Shown here: positions 34,005 through 43,520 of the stretch, one piece after another
How the letters are laid out: each line of letters starts with the position of its first letter
Numbering within the stretch: the first letter of the stretch is position 1
Assembly (NCBI RefSeq): GCF_963583255.1
Contig: NC_084813.1
Location: forward strand, 1,303,001-1,367,000
Reading direction: 5' to 3'
Length of the DNA stretch: 64,000 bases
Source of the DNA: Pyrus communis
Taxonomy: Eukaryota; Streptophyta; Magnoliopsida; Rosales; Rosaceae
Notes under the pieces: model-generated
The model's database searches: none
The model's input: only the letters and a program-made list of their open reading frames with translations
What the model was told of the DNA's origin: nothing
Made by a program: the position numbers and the translations under genes

Positions 34005-34620
34005 AGTAACTCAATAGTTAAGGGAAGTTGATGGATTAACGTTTTGAGAATGTTTTCCGGCAAAAGGATTGTCTTAATGTGAAGCCCCTGGAGTGATTCT
34101 ATTGTTATTCTTGTTTTAATTTTAATTTTTTTTTGCTTTCGCTTGCGCTAACCTGCCTATACCCTTCTCGTCCTTATGTCCTTAACCAAATGTTGAAGTT
34201 CAGTGCCTTCATTTGAAGATGACCAAGGTTCTGCATTGTGGCATTTGTAAGACTCCAGGGGCAATTCAGTCGTGTCACCAAGAGGGCTCATACAGTATGA
34301 GCCCTCTTGGTGATACGAGCGAATTGCCCTTCAGATGTCATTGCTAAACCGGTGGAACGACTCTAGTGGCTGCAGTGGATTGAAATTCAAGCAAAGACGA
34401 GGCAGTCTTTCATGCTGATGCCATTTGCCAAAGCTTTTCGGTACGTATATTAAACTTCTAGTTATAGTTTAGCATCCACATCTCAAAAGGAGGAAAATGA
34501 AATCTACAGAAGCTGCTCTTTGAAATTATTTCGGAACATCCTCGTTGACAATAATTTTCCTCAAACTTGTAAATTAGTTTGGAACATCCTTTTACATCTG
34601 TTTCTCGCACACAAAAGTTT
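34005..34620 (+). repeat. Segmental duplicate, copy 1 (3' flank of HSP20-like gene)
   Basis: Collinear with 42720-43330, starting around 'gatggattaacgttttgag' and ending around 'ggaacatccttttac'. Identity is high with small indels. The segment includes presumed 3' untranslated sequence of the HSP20-like gene and a long hairpin (34257-34331). No open frame of note. Confidence 0.9.
34257..34331 (+). repeat. Long near-perfect hairpin (37-bp arms, 1-base loop)
   Basis: The inner arm 34270-34293 and its partner 34295-34318 match at 23 of 24 positions around the core CACCAAGAGGGCTCATAC. The pairing extends outwards through 'ggcaatt' / 'aattgcc' to about 37 bases per arm with a few mismatches. The transcript would form a stem of small-RNA-precursor size. 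The same hairpin occurs in the duplicate at about 42.98-43.06 kb. Confidence 0.85.
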
Positions 34621-35012
34621 TACAAAAGCCTGGCTCTTTACATTACGAGAAGTCCATAACTCTCCAACATCAGATATCAACATAAATGAGCAGTGACACA
34701 ACCAATTTACTTGTAAAATAGTACTAGTAAGCAAATTTACATGAGTAAAAATTCCTAAGCTCCCAAATACATAACATTTCTTAGCTTCTGTGTGATCATA
34801 TACTTAACAAATTCAGCAGCTACATGCATTTAGGTAAACAAAGTGAAAAAAAAAAAAAAAAAAAAGAAAAACCCAATTTTGTAAGGGACATAGAGAGAAA
34901 AAAAAAGTGAAATTGGATGATGGGGAAACTTACAAATTAGCAAAGGAGCAGTGTTCAATTTTCAATTTTTTTTAACTGAAAAATAGCTACCAGGCAAAAT
35001 ATCAATTTTCAA

Positions 35013-35046
<34 letters not shown>

Positions 35047-35293
35047 CTGAAAATAATATGATTATCAAATGACCCATTTTGAGTTAATATTTGGATTTTT
35101 AGTACTTGTGAACGGCTTTTTTTTTACAAGCAACGATAGATTGGTATTTCATTCATCATCTCAAACAGTACATGAGTGCCAATTAGGTACAATACTCCAG
35201 TGATCAAACAATAATCTAGAGGTGAATTTGCTCAAGCAAGGCAACAATAATAAAACCTCTAAACGGCTACCACATGTGCGAAAACTTTAAAGC
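34621..35293. other. AT-rich spacer with long A runs
   Basis: No gene recognised. Contains poly(A) runs at about 34848-34864 and 35022-35046 that could mark retroposed tails, but the preceding sequence has no identifiable source. Confidence 0.5.
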
Positions 35294-35945
35294 TCAAATT
35301 CAATATAATTGTGATAGTATCACTGCTCCTTTGTTTTTGTCCTTGCAATCAAAGCTCAAATATGAATACTCGAGGTTCACAAACGAGAGACTTAAGAACA
35401 AAACTTTCTAAAATATATCTTCAGAATTCAGATTGGAGACAAGTATGTCATATTCATTCACATAATTATGAAAATTATTCATATTTATAATCGTAAAATT
35501 AACCATCGGTCGTACCCTCATAATTATGTATACATTGAGTATGGGCAACGATTTCATCAGTAAGTCATAAGTAACGAAAAAAAAACTATCAAATCATGAA
35601 TAAAACCATAAAACATTCACATCCAAAACTATGACTAGCGAAAACATACAATAAGAAAATATAGAGTGAGCCGGATTTGGAGACAATTATGGTACTTCTT
35701 GCTCACATAACCATATCAAAAAATTTCGGTTTCCTCAAATTCGTCCCCATATATACCCAAGTTCGGGGACAAACAAAATTGCTTGTTAAAGTCCAAAATG
35801 ATAATTATATAATGTTTTAGCTCTTTAGCCCTTAATCATACTTATCTTCTGATTAGGAAAAAGTTAATAAAAAATCTGACCGTCCCCCACTTCCCACTCT
35901 CTTATAAAGGTCTATAAATAGGGAGAGCCAAACCATACGTTATGT
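35294..35945 (+). repeat. Upstream-region duplicate, copy 1, with orphan TATA
   Basis: Collinear with 37634-38812, the promoter region of the Gly/His-rich gene. It includes the block 'cttataaaggtctataaat' with TATAAATA at 35913-35920, but similarity stops about 25 bases after the TATA box and no reading frame follows. It preserves the site without the Tourist-type MITE present in copy 2. About 60 bases present in copy 2 near 38155-38215 are missing. Confidence 0.88.
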
Positions 35946-36523
35946 TAAGATTTGTATTTCGTACACGTCGTCTTTGATGTAATATAAAAAACGAATAGAT
36001 ATGATTTGCATATCTATTAGTATTATAGGTGGAAGATTTGAATAAAAAGCGACAAATCAACAACGTTTATTGACAAATGAGACAAGGCAAGATATTCAAC
36101 ATGACAGTGGGAACAGCCCTTTCTTCGTATACACGCCTTTGCGGCTACATCTTCTGCCATATTTACATATCCTACCTGCCACCACCATTGCTCGCCCAAT
36201 AGTTTGATTCGTTTATTTCTAAAAGCATTTCTACCTCACTAAGATAATTACTATCCAGGCAATTTGGTAAAGGTAATTATTACTTTAGTGAATAGTAATT
36301 GTCCATGTGTATCTTCACCTCTAGATGAACTGTTCATGCAATTGGTATTAAAAAAAATTTAATTTTTAGGGTTAAAAAAAGTAATTGTCCATGTGAAAAT
36401 GAGTTGTTCGAAATGGAAGAGTAAGAGGATGAAGAACGAAGAAGGGAAAGAGATGCACATACATGTCGTGTCGTGTAAGCTATGGCGGTAATCTCTAGAC
36501 CCAATCGTTCCTAAACCCTCAAT

Positions 36524-37130
36524 AGAATTTCTCAGAAATAAGCTAAATAATGGTACAAATCAAGAATATATCTAGCACTACTCAAATTAGAGGGGGTAAG
36601 CTATAAGTTTTACCAAATCAAGTATATATCTAGCACTACTCAAATTGGAGGGGGTAAGCTATAAGTTTTTTTATTGTGAGTGGGCCCTAAAAGACACATA
36701 AACCGGTCTTCATACTTCAGAATTTCTCAGAAATAGGCTAAATAATGGTACAAATCAAGAATATATCTAACACTACTCAAATTAGAGGGAGTAAGCTATA
36801 AGTTTTACCAAATCAAGAATATATTTAGCACTACTCAAATTAGAGGGGGTAAGCTATAAGTTTTTTTATTGTGAGTGGGCCCTAAAAGACACATGAGCCG
36901 GTCTTCCTGAGAAATTTTTCCAAGTGCCGGGAACACCATGACACATGGTGTTCCCTCACACATTAGGATTTAGTTTTATTTATTTATTGAAATATAAAAT
37001 TGAAGGATATCCAACATGCCAAATTCTAATGTGTGAGGGAACACCATGTGTCATGGTGTTCCCGGCACTTGAAAAAATTTCTCGGTCTTCCTACCTTAGA
37101 ATTTCTCAGATGTAGAGTAGTCTATTCCAT
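36524..37130 (+). repeat. 195-bp tandem repeat with internal 75-bp repeats
   Basis: Unit 1 starts at 36524, unit 2 at 36719, and a third partial unit at 37098, each with 'agaatttctcag'. Inside each unit a roughly 75-base subunit containing 'tagcactactcaaatt' and 'gtaagctataagttt' is itself repeated. Unit 2 is interrupted by a MITE at 36909-37083. No coding potential. Confidence 0.88.
36909..37083. mobile_element. Mutator-type MITE with 9-bp target duplication
   Basis: Ends GAGAAATTTTTCCAAGTGCC and the reverse complement of CTTGAAAAAATTTCTC at the right. The TIRs extend about 58 bases and include an inner palindrome around 'accatg.cacatggt'. Perfect 9-bp target duplication GGTCTTCCT at 36900-36908 and 37084-37092. 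Length 175 bp, no coding capacity. The same family recurs at 57592-57731. Confidence 0.92.
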
Positions 37131-38283
37131 TTTAATAACAAAGAAAATATAAAAAACTAATAAAATATGTCTCACAACTTTTTTTATTCAAAGACACATA
37201 ATGAACTTTCTTTAATCATAAGATTAAAGGCGATGTTAGTATCGTAATTATATTGTAATTATATAGATTTTGGCTTCATTGACAGTATCATAATTAAGTT
37301 GAAATTTGATTCATAAATTACGTGCAACTATTTCTTCAGAAATTACATTCAATAGTTTTTTCATAAGAATGTGGCTTCTATGTGGGGCTGTACAAAAAGT
37401 AGAATATAATTCTTTAAAGGGTTAGGATCTAGAGACACATGTTTTTTTACACATATTTTTATGAGACTCACTCCTTAATATTTTATAAAGTATATGATAG
37501 AAATTGTTTAGGTTTGAGAAAATGCTAGTAATTGATGAAGAAACAGTTTGTAATTTATGCTGGTAATTTACGAAGAAACAGTTTCCAATAATTTATGAAC
37601 CAAACTTCAACTTAATTACGATTGTCGTTGTGCCCAAATTCAATATAATTACGATAGTATCACTGCTCCTTTGTTTTTGTCCTTGCAATCAAAGCTCAAA
37701 TATGAGTACTCTAGGTTCACAAACGAGAGAATTAAGAGCAAATCTTTTAAAAATATATCTTTAGAATTCAAATTGGAGACAAGTGTGTCATATTCATTCA
37801 CATAATTATGAAAATTATTCATATTTATAATCACAAAATTAACCATCGGTCGTACCCTCATAATTATGTATACATTAAGTATGGGTAACGATTTCATCAA
37901 TAAGTCATAATTAATGAAAAAAAACATTTTGATCACATAAAAAGGCTATAATCATAAATAAAAATAATATAAAAAAAAAAAACTATCAAATCACGAATAA
38001 AACCATAAAACAATCACATCCAAAACTATGACTGGCGAAGACATACATATAATATAAGAAAATATAGAGTGAGCCGGATTTGGAGACAATTACGGTACCT
38101 TCGTATCAAAAAATTTCGGTTTCCTCGTATCCGTCCCCATAAATACCCAAGTTCTCATTTTCATCTCTTTCCAAAATCTGTGAGTAATTTCGAAGAGCGG
38201 GTTTAACAGATTCGGGGACAAACAAAGTTGCTTGTTAAAGTCCAAAATGATAATTATATAATGTTTTAGCGCTTTAGCCCTTA

Positions 38284-38675
38284 GACCAACTCCAATGGTG
38301 GGCTAAAAGTCAAATTACCCTCCAAAATTTCCCCTCAAACCCACTCCAACCCAAGGGAAAATTTTGGGCTAAATGCTAAACCAATGCCAAATTCCCCCCA
38401 AAATTTAGCCCAGAAATTGGAGTGTACTCCACCCAATATTTATCGGAATTTAATTTTTTTTAGATTAAAATGTTCATAAAATTAATTTACGATAGTCTAC
38501 ATATTTATTTTAAAAAAAAAATTTTAACAAAAAAAATAGCATAAGTTCAATATTTAATAATCCCGGGCTAAAATTTTAGACTAGAATGGTTGGAGCAGAA
38601 AAGTTGTTTCTGGGCTAAAAGCTAAACTTTCCGAGCTAAAAAATTTGGCTTTTAGCCCAACCATTGGAGATGGAC
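38284..38675. mobile_element. Tourist-like (PIF/Harbinger) MITE in GRP promoter
   Basis: Terminal inverted repeats GACCAACTCCAATGG and, in reverse complement from the right, GTCCATCTCCAATGG, both continuing into 'gggctaaaag'. TTA is duplicated at 38281-38283 and 38676-38678. The paralogous segment near 35830 has 'gcccttaatc' with a single TTA, proving the insertion and its 3-bp target site. The element ends about 100 bases upstream of the TATA box. Confidence 0.93.
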
Positions 38676-38776
38676 TTAATCTTACTTATCTTCTGATTAG
38701 GAAAAAGTTAATAAAAAATCTTCTTTCAATCTCTTTCCGGCCAACGCCCCTCACTTCCCACTCTCTTATAAAGGTC

Positions 38777-38784
38777 TATAAATA
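38777..38784 (+). promoter_or_regulatory. TATA box of the Gly/His-rich protein gene
   Basis: TATAAATA, 93 bases before the start codon. A second TATA-like 'cttataaagg' lies 11 bases upstream. Both are conserved in the orphan copy at 35.9 kb. Confidence 0.75.
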
Positions 38785-38876
38785 GGGAGGGCCAAACCAC
38801 ACATTATACAACACAGCAATCGTCTCTTACGTACAACCTTTAGAAACCATTACTGTGCTTCCTTTGTATTAATATT

Positions 38877-39502
38877 ATGGCATCCTCAAGGACTTTTCTT
38901 CTTCTTGGCCTTGTCTTTGCTGTTCTCCTTCTCTCCTCTGAAATCTCAGCTAGTGAGTTTCTTCTCCATTTTTTAACTAAAACATGTTTAATTAGTAAGT
39001 AGAGCGAAGGAGTAAAAACATGATGTCCTCAAGTGTATGCCAAACAAAGTTGTCTTCCAAGCAACTTGAACAATATATATCTTAATTAGTTGGAGAACGA
39101 AATATATATTGCTTCTAATAACTTCTGAATCGATGTAAAAACATGCTGTTAATTATTCATTTTGTATGTACGGCTTGTGGCTTTTGTACATGCATGCATA
39201 TCTTAATTTTAGACCTTCATATAATTGTTAAGTGATGTGTATATATATTTCAACATTTTATTTCTTCTCTATTTGTAAAGTTCTACTCTCTTTTTTTACC
39301 CCTAGAGACACAGGACGTCGTAGAAAAGGCCGGCAACCAAGTTCAGGACCATGGGTATGGACATGACCACGGTCACGGAGGGTATGGTCACGGAGGGCAC
39401 GGAGGGTATGGTCACGGAGGGCACGGAGGGCATGGAGGTCATGGCCACGGCCATGATGGAAAACTGGGAGTTGGTGCTGCAGAGACTCAAACAAAGAATT
39501 AG
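38877..39502 (+). CDS. Secreted glycine/histidine-rich small protein (GRP)
   Basis: Two exons, 38877-38952 and 39306-39502, give 90 residues. Residues 1-25 (MASSRTFLLLGLVFAVLLLS, then SEISA) are a clean signal peptide, so the product enters the secretory pathway, probably to the cell wall. After an acidic/polar linker (KTQDVVEKAGNQVQ) comes a Gly/His repeat of GYGH and GGHGGH units (about residues 43-75), then a short tail ending ETQTKN. This is the layout of plant class II-like small glycine-rich proteins often induced by stress. The high His content could bind metal ions, which is inference. The exon 2 acceptor chosen (cccctag|agacac) keeps the repeat in frame. Upstream DNA carries a Tourist MITE. 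Confidence 0.85.
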
Positions 39503-40029
39503 CTAACCTCCTTGCGTCTATGTGTGTTGTAGGAGTCGTACAATCTGCAATAAAGTTGTATTGGTTGAGTAGTTTATAAACTCTCAATCATATATAGACA
39601 GGCTTGAAGCTTTATCTTGTATTCTCTTAATCGATCATCTTAGTATGTGTTGGCGATGCGTTTTAATTTTCTCAATAAATATTTGCAAAGTTAAATATGT
39701 CTAGCATTTCAAGTCTACTATTAAAGAGTTTCTTTGGATACTCATCATTTTGGTGACAATATTTTTTCGATTATTGGGCTTGTGATCAAATTTGGAACAT
39801 CTTCTAACATTAAGAAATGAAGTACTACTTCGATACCATTAATTAGTTGGTCCGATCATTATTTGGTTAAAGAATTATTTTGTGCACTGTTGACAAGGGG
39901 TGTCGAAGATCTAGCTATGGTAAGACAAGAAGTTAAGCTGTTGAGCTATACAAACACACGCCATGAATGAGGTGGTGATTGTATTGTTGAAAGGTACTGT
40001 TTGGATTGATATTTGAACATTGGATTGTA
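39503..40029. other. 3' flank of GRP gene, no gene recognised
   Basis: Presumed 3' untranslated region with 'caataaatatttgc' (about 39673) as a possible polyadenylation signal, then AT-rich spacer. Nothing coding supported. Confidence 0.5.
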
Positions 40030-42350
40030 AATATGTGGAAGTCCAGAAATGCCAATTAAAAGAAGAATTACCCGAAACCCAACATCAAGCCCAGACACAA
40101 ATTGGTGCCTCCCAATTAATACATAGGCCATATGCCTATGATTTAAATATCAATGGAAACTAACTCACAATCAGCCAAAAAACACTTTTCAATGGCAATA
40201 CAAGTAAAAAGATGATGACTCACTACCCTTCGGATGCTTTCGGGCAAGAGCAAAGTTACAGCAGTTGGGCTAATCAGCTTATAAAAGGAAGAAGGGGCCC
40301 CAGAGATAAGGACACTCAACCAATCAAACAAACAAACATACAAGTTCTGTTCTCAAGCCAGATTTGCATCCAAAAGCTGAAATCAACCCAGATTCAGTCC
40401 TTTTTAGCGACAAGATATCTCTTTCTCTAGTTTAAAGCTCTGTTATCTCCCTCAGTGGTGTAGTATCGATTCCCTTGTGTAAACTTGTTTACCATCCATC
40501 CCTTTCTAGCATACAAACCCTGTAATCACAAAGAGAAGCGACTGCAAGAAGTTCAACATTGCCAGACAAGGTGAAATCTTACCTGAAACTCTTTGTTTGT
40601 TTTCTGAATTTGTAGATCTATTACTTAATGCATTCTCCAGTATGTATTCAAGCCATGCCCACCTGTTTTCCTACTTTAAGAGTCTCCTTTGCATCTGGAT
40701 TTGGTTAGTTTAATAGATATGCTATCATTAAAATCAATCGAGAACCAAACAAACGGCTAAATGGCTTAAAAGGGATCTGGACTCCCTTCATTCGAACATA
40801 CAGGACTATGAATTGAAAAAGGCACCTTTCAGTTAGTTTTGATTATGAGCCTCAAGGCCTACACCTAAGGCCCCACAAAGGCACCTTTCAAAACTAACTT
40901 TGTTCTTTTCTTGCAGCACACCAGCAAGCAAGAGCTCGACTACACAACCAAAGTGCCAATCCCTTGGGGAGCTGTGCTGAGGTGCCAAGAATCCTTCCCC
41001 ACATAAATCTTCGCCCGAACATAGTTTTGGCACGCTCGGTGGGACACATTTAGTCTTGTATGCCAAGAAGAAGAAGGAAGGAGAAAACCTTCAGGTTGGA
41101 ACACAAAGTATGGGCTACCCTAGTGTCTACTAAGATCAAACATGACAGATCGTCCAGAGAATGTTTCCTCTTTACAAGGACCAGCTGTTCTGAGAAGCCC
41201 GACCTCATCTAAAAAGTTGGGGGGAATGGTGACCAACGAAGACTTGCAAGCCACCATGGTGCAAGTGTTAAAGAAGTATGGAGAAGATTTCCCTAGAAAC
41301 CAAGGGAGAATTGTAACATCCCGCATTGCCTAGGGTTGTGGATCCTGTAAGCCTTATATATATATTCTCATATCTACCTAGCACGAGGTATTTTGGGAGC
41401 TCATTGGCTTCAGATTCCATCGGAACTCCGAAGTTAAGCGAGTAGTGTGCGCGAGAACATTCCCAGGATGGGTGACCCACTGGGAAGTTCTCGTGTGAGT
41501 TTCCAAAAACAAAGCCGTGAGGGCGTGGTCGGGGCCCAAAACGGATAATATTGTGCTACGGTGGAGTCGAGCCCAGGATGTGGTAGGGGTCCTGGCTAGG
41601 ATGTGACAATTTGGTATCAGAGTCAATCCTTGGTCGGATGTGTGCCGACGAGAATGTCGGGCCCCTAAGGGGGGTGGATTGTATGGATCATGTAAGCCTT
41701 ATATGTATATTCCCATCTCTACCTAGCACGAGGCCTTTTAGAAGCTCATGGGCTTCGGATTCCATCAAAACTCCGAAGTTAAGCGAGTAGCGCGCAAGAG
41801 CATTCCCAGGATGGGTGACCCACTAGGAAGTTCTCATGTGAGTTCCTAGAAACAAAATTGTGAGGGCGTGGTCGGGGCCCAAAATGGACAATATTGTGCT
41901 ACAGTGGAGTCAAGCTCGAGATGTGGCGGGGGCCCGGGCCAGGATGTGACAAGAAGTCAGCAGACTCTGCTCTTTAACAGGGAGTTTGCAGAGAAGACTA
42001 GATATGAAGTACTCTACTCCAAAGAATGGTTATGCCAGGGGAATAATGAGGGAACAGAGCCTTGAGAAGTAACCAGTTATTCCATTATTTCCTTTTCTTG
42101 AGGAAAAGAATGGTAAAAATAAAAACAAAGAAGGATCGGGAACTAATCAACCAGTGCTGGAGGAGATCCTAAAAGCGGAGTTGCCCGACCCCCTATTATT
42201 TTCACTTGATAATAAGGGCAGAGCGGGCAAGAAAGAACAAAATATGGGATGCCCCAGTTAATCGGGAAATCTAGTGAAAAAGGCAAACAATCCATTATTG
42301 AATGGGCTTTGTGAAACCTCCGATTCGGCCATGTTTCCAAGTTTTATGTT
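40030..42350 (+). mobile_element. Decayed LTR retrotransposon (LTR plus gag start)
   Basis: An LTR-like region (about 40030-41020) contains TATAAAAG near 40280 and a long leader. It is followed by a primer-binding-site-like 'tttggcacgctcggtgggac' at about 41025-41044. A purine-rich leader and a short open frame from 41142 (MTDRPENVSSLQGPAVLRSP) follow, in the gag position. The frame is cut by the Cassandra insertion at 41312, and related low-quality coding text continues to about 42350. No protease, polymerase or second LTR was found, so this is a truncated, probably Ty3-type, element. The clade is not assigned. Confidence 0.5.
41312..41951 (+). mobile_element. Cassandra-type TRIM with 5S rRNA-like LTRs
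   Basis: Two LTRs, 41312-41608 and 41680-41951, start TGTA and end TGACA. Each carries a 5S rRNA-like stretch (…actccgaagttaagcgag…, …aggatgggtgaccc…), the hallmark of Cassandra. The internal region is only 71 bases: a primer-binding site 'tggtatcagag' (initiator tRNA-Met type) and a polypurine 'aaggggggtgga'. The second LTR lacks about 25 bases near its start. Flanks agaat / agaag are a near match to a 5-bp target duplication. It is non-autonomous and inserted into the older retrotransposon's gag region. It is not a functional 5S gene. Confidence 0.95.
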
Positions 42351-42719
42351 TTTATGTCAAATCGTACCAAGTTTTTTTATTCGAACTCATGCTTTCTAAT
42401 TGTTCAGCTTAAAACTTTTAATGTAATTTTTTTAACTTTATTTTATAGCTAAAACGCCTATAACCTCTTTTCCTACATTCTTCCTTCTTTTATAGTTAAA
42501 ACGCCTCACCTCACTCACTCTATCTCCTTCTACAATAAGAAAATCGTAAGGCACTTTCATAGAAAAACAGAAACTCTTTTTCACGAAAGGATGACGACTA
42601 AATTAGAGCAACACATTAGTAGATGCTAAAACAAAACAGTAAATAGGATATGGATGATCCGCTACTGCTCGAAATTAAATTACACACCATGTTCTAACGA
42701 AATTGAAATTTCCATGATG

Positions 42720-43330
42720 CAATTGGCAACTCAATAGCTAAGGGATATTGATGGATTAACGTTTTGAGAATGTTTTCCGGCAAAAGGATTATCTTAATGT
42801 GAAGCCCCGGAGTGATTCCAGATTATTGTTATTCTCGTTTTAATTTTAATTTTCTTTGCTTCCGCTTGCGTTAACCTGCCTATACCCTCCCTCCTCGTCC
42901 TTATGTCCTTAACCAAATGTTGAAGTTCGGCACCTTCATTCGAAGACGACCAAGGTTCTGCATTGTGGCATTTGTATGACTCCAGGGGCAATTTGGTCGT
43001 GTCACCAAGAGGGCTCATACTTGCACAGTATGAGTCCTCTTGGTGATACGAGGGAATTGCCCCTTTAAATGTCGTTGCTAAACCAGTGAAACGACTCTAG
43101 TGGCGGTCGTGGATTGAAATTCAAGCAAATTCGAGGCAGTCTTTCATGGTGATGCCATTTGCCAAAGTTTTCCGGTACGTTAGCATCCACATTTCAAAAG
43201 GAGGAAAATGAAATCTGCAGAAGCCGCTCATTGAAATTATTTCGGAACATCCTCGTTGACAAATAATATTCCTCACACTTGTAAACTAATTTGGAACATC
43301 CTTTTACGTATCTGTTTCTCTCAAACAAAG
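42720..43330 (+). repeat. Segmental duplicate, copy 2 (3' of CMC2)
   Basis: Copy of 34005-34620, lying immediately downstream of the CMC2 stop codon, so it may form part of CMC2's 3' untranslated region in antisense orientation relative to the source gene. It keeps the hairpin with a longer loop. Confidence 0.88.
42997..43051 (+). repeat. Hairpin, duplicate of 34.3 kb hairpin
   Basis: Arms 42997-43020 and 43028-43051 pair with two mismatches around a 7-base loop (ttgcaca). In the copy at 34.3 kb the loop is one base. Retention of pairing in both copies despite other divergence is notable. Confidence 0.8.
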
Positions 43331-43520
43331 GAGACCGTTCGAACACAAGTTCGACAAAATGAAAGAAAATAAAGGACAGCATCAGCAGCAACACAACATC
43401 GAGGTGTATCACATCACGTCACTAATCTGTGGTAGCAACGCACCGCAGTATATCCATCCATACGAAATACTTCAGAGATTAGTCCCTTTTTTATCGCTAA
43501 AAGAATGCCTCGGTTTGCCA

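Larger units (their letters stand above)
37634..38812 (+). repeat. Upstream-region duplicate, copy 2 (promoter of GRP gene)
   Basis: Collinear with 35294-35945 plus a 392-bp MITE insertion. It contains the active-looking promoter of the Gly/His-rich protein gene. Separated from copy 1 by the 195-bp tandem repeat. Confidence 0.88.

Noticed and set aside
36524..37130. CRISPR-like repeat array
   Set aside because: Units are 195 bp with nested subunits and no short repeat/unique spacer pattern, in a plant nuclear context.
39258..39587. Minus-strand frame rich in His/Leu/Arg (HALRALRDHTLRD)
   Set aside because: It is the antisense of the Gly/His repeat of the GRP exon and has no gene structure of its own.
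41405..41505. 5S rRNA gene
   Set aside because: The 5S-like text lies inside both LTRs of a Cassandra element, with TGTA…TGACA ends and a tRNA-Met primer-binding site between them, and it differs from plant 5S rRNA at many positions.
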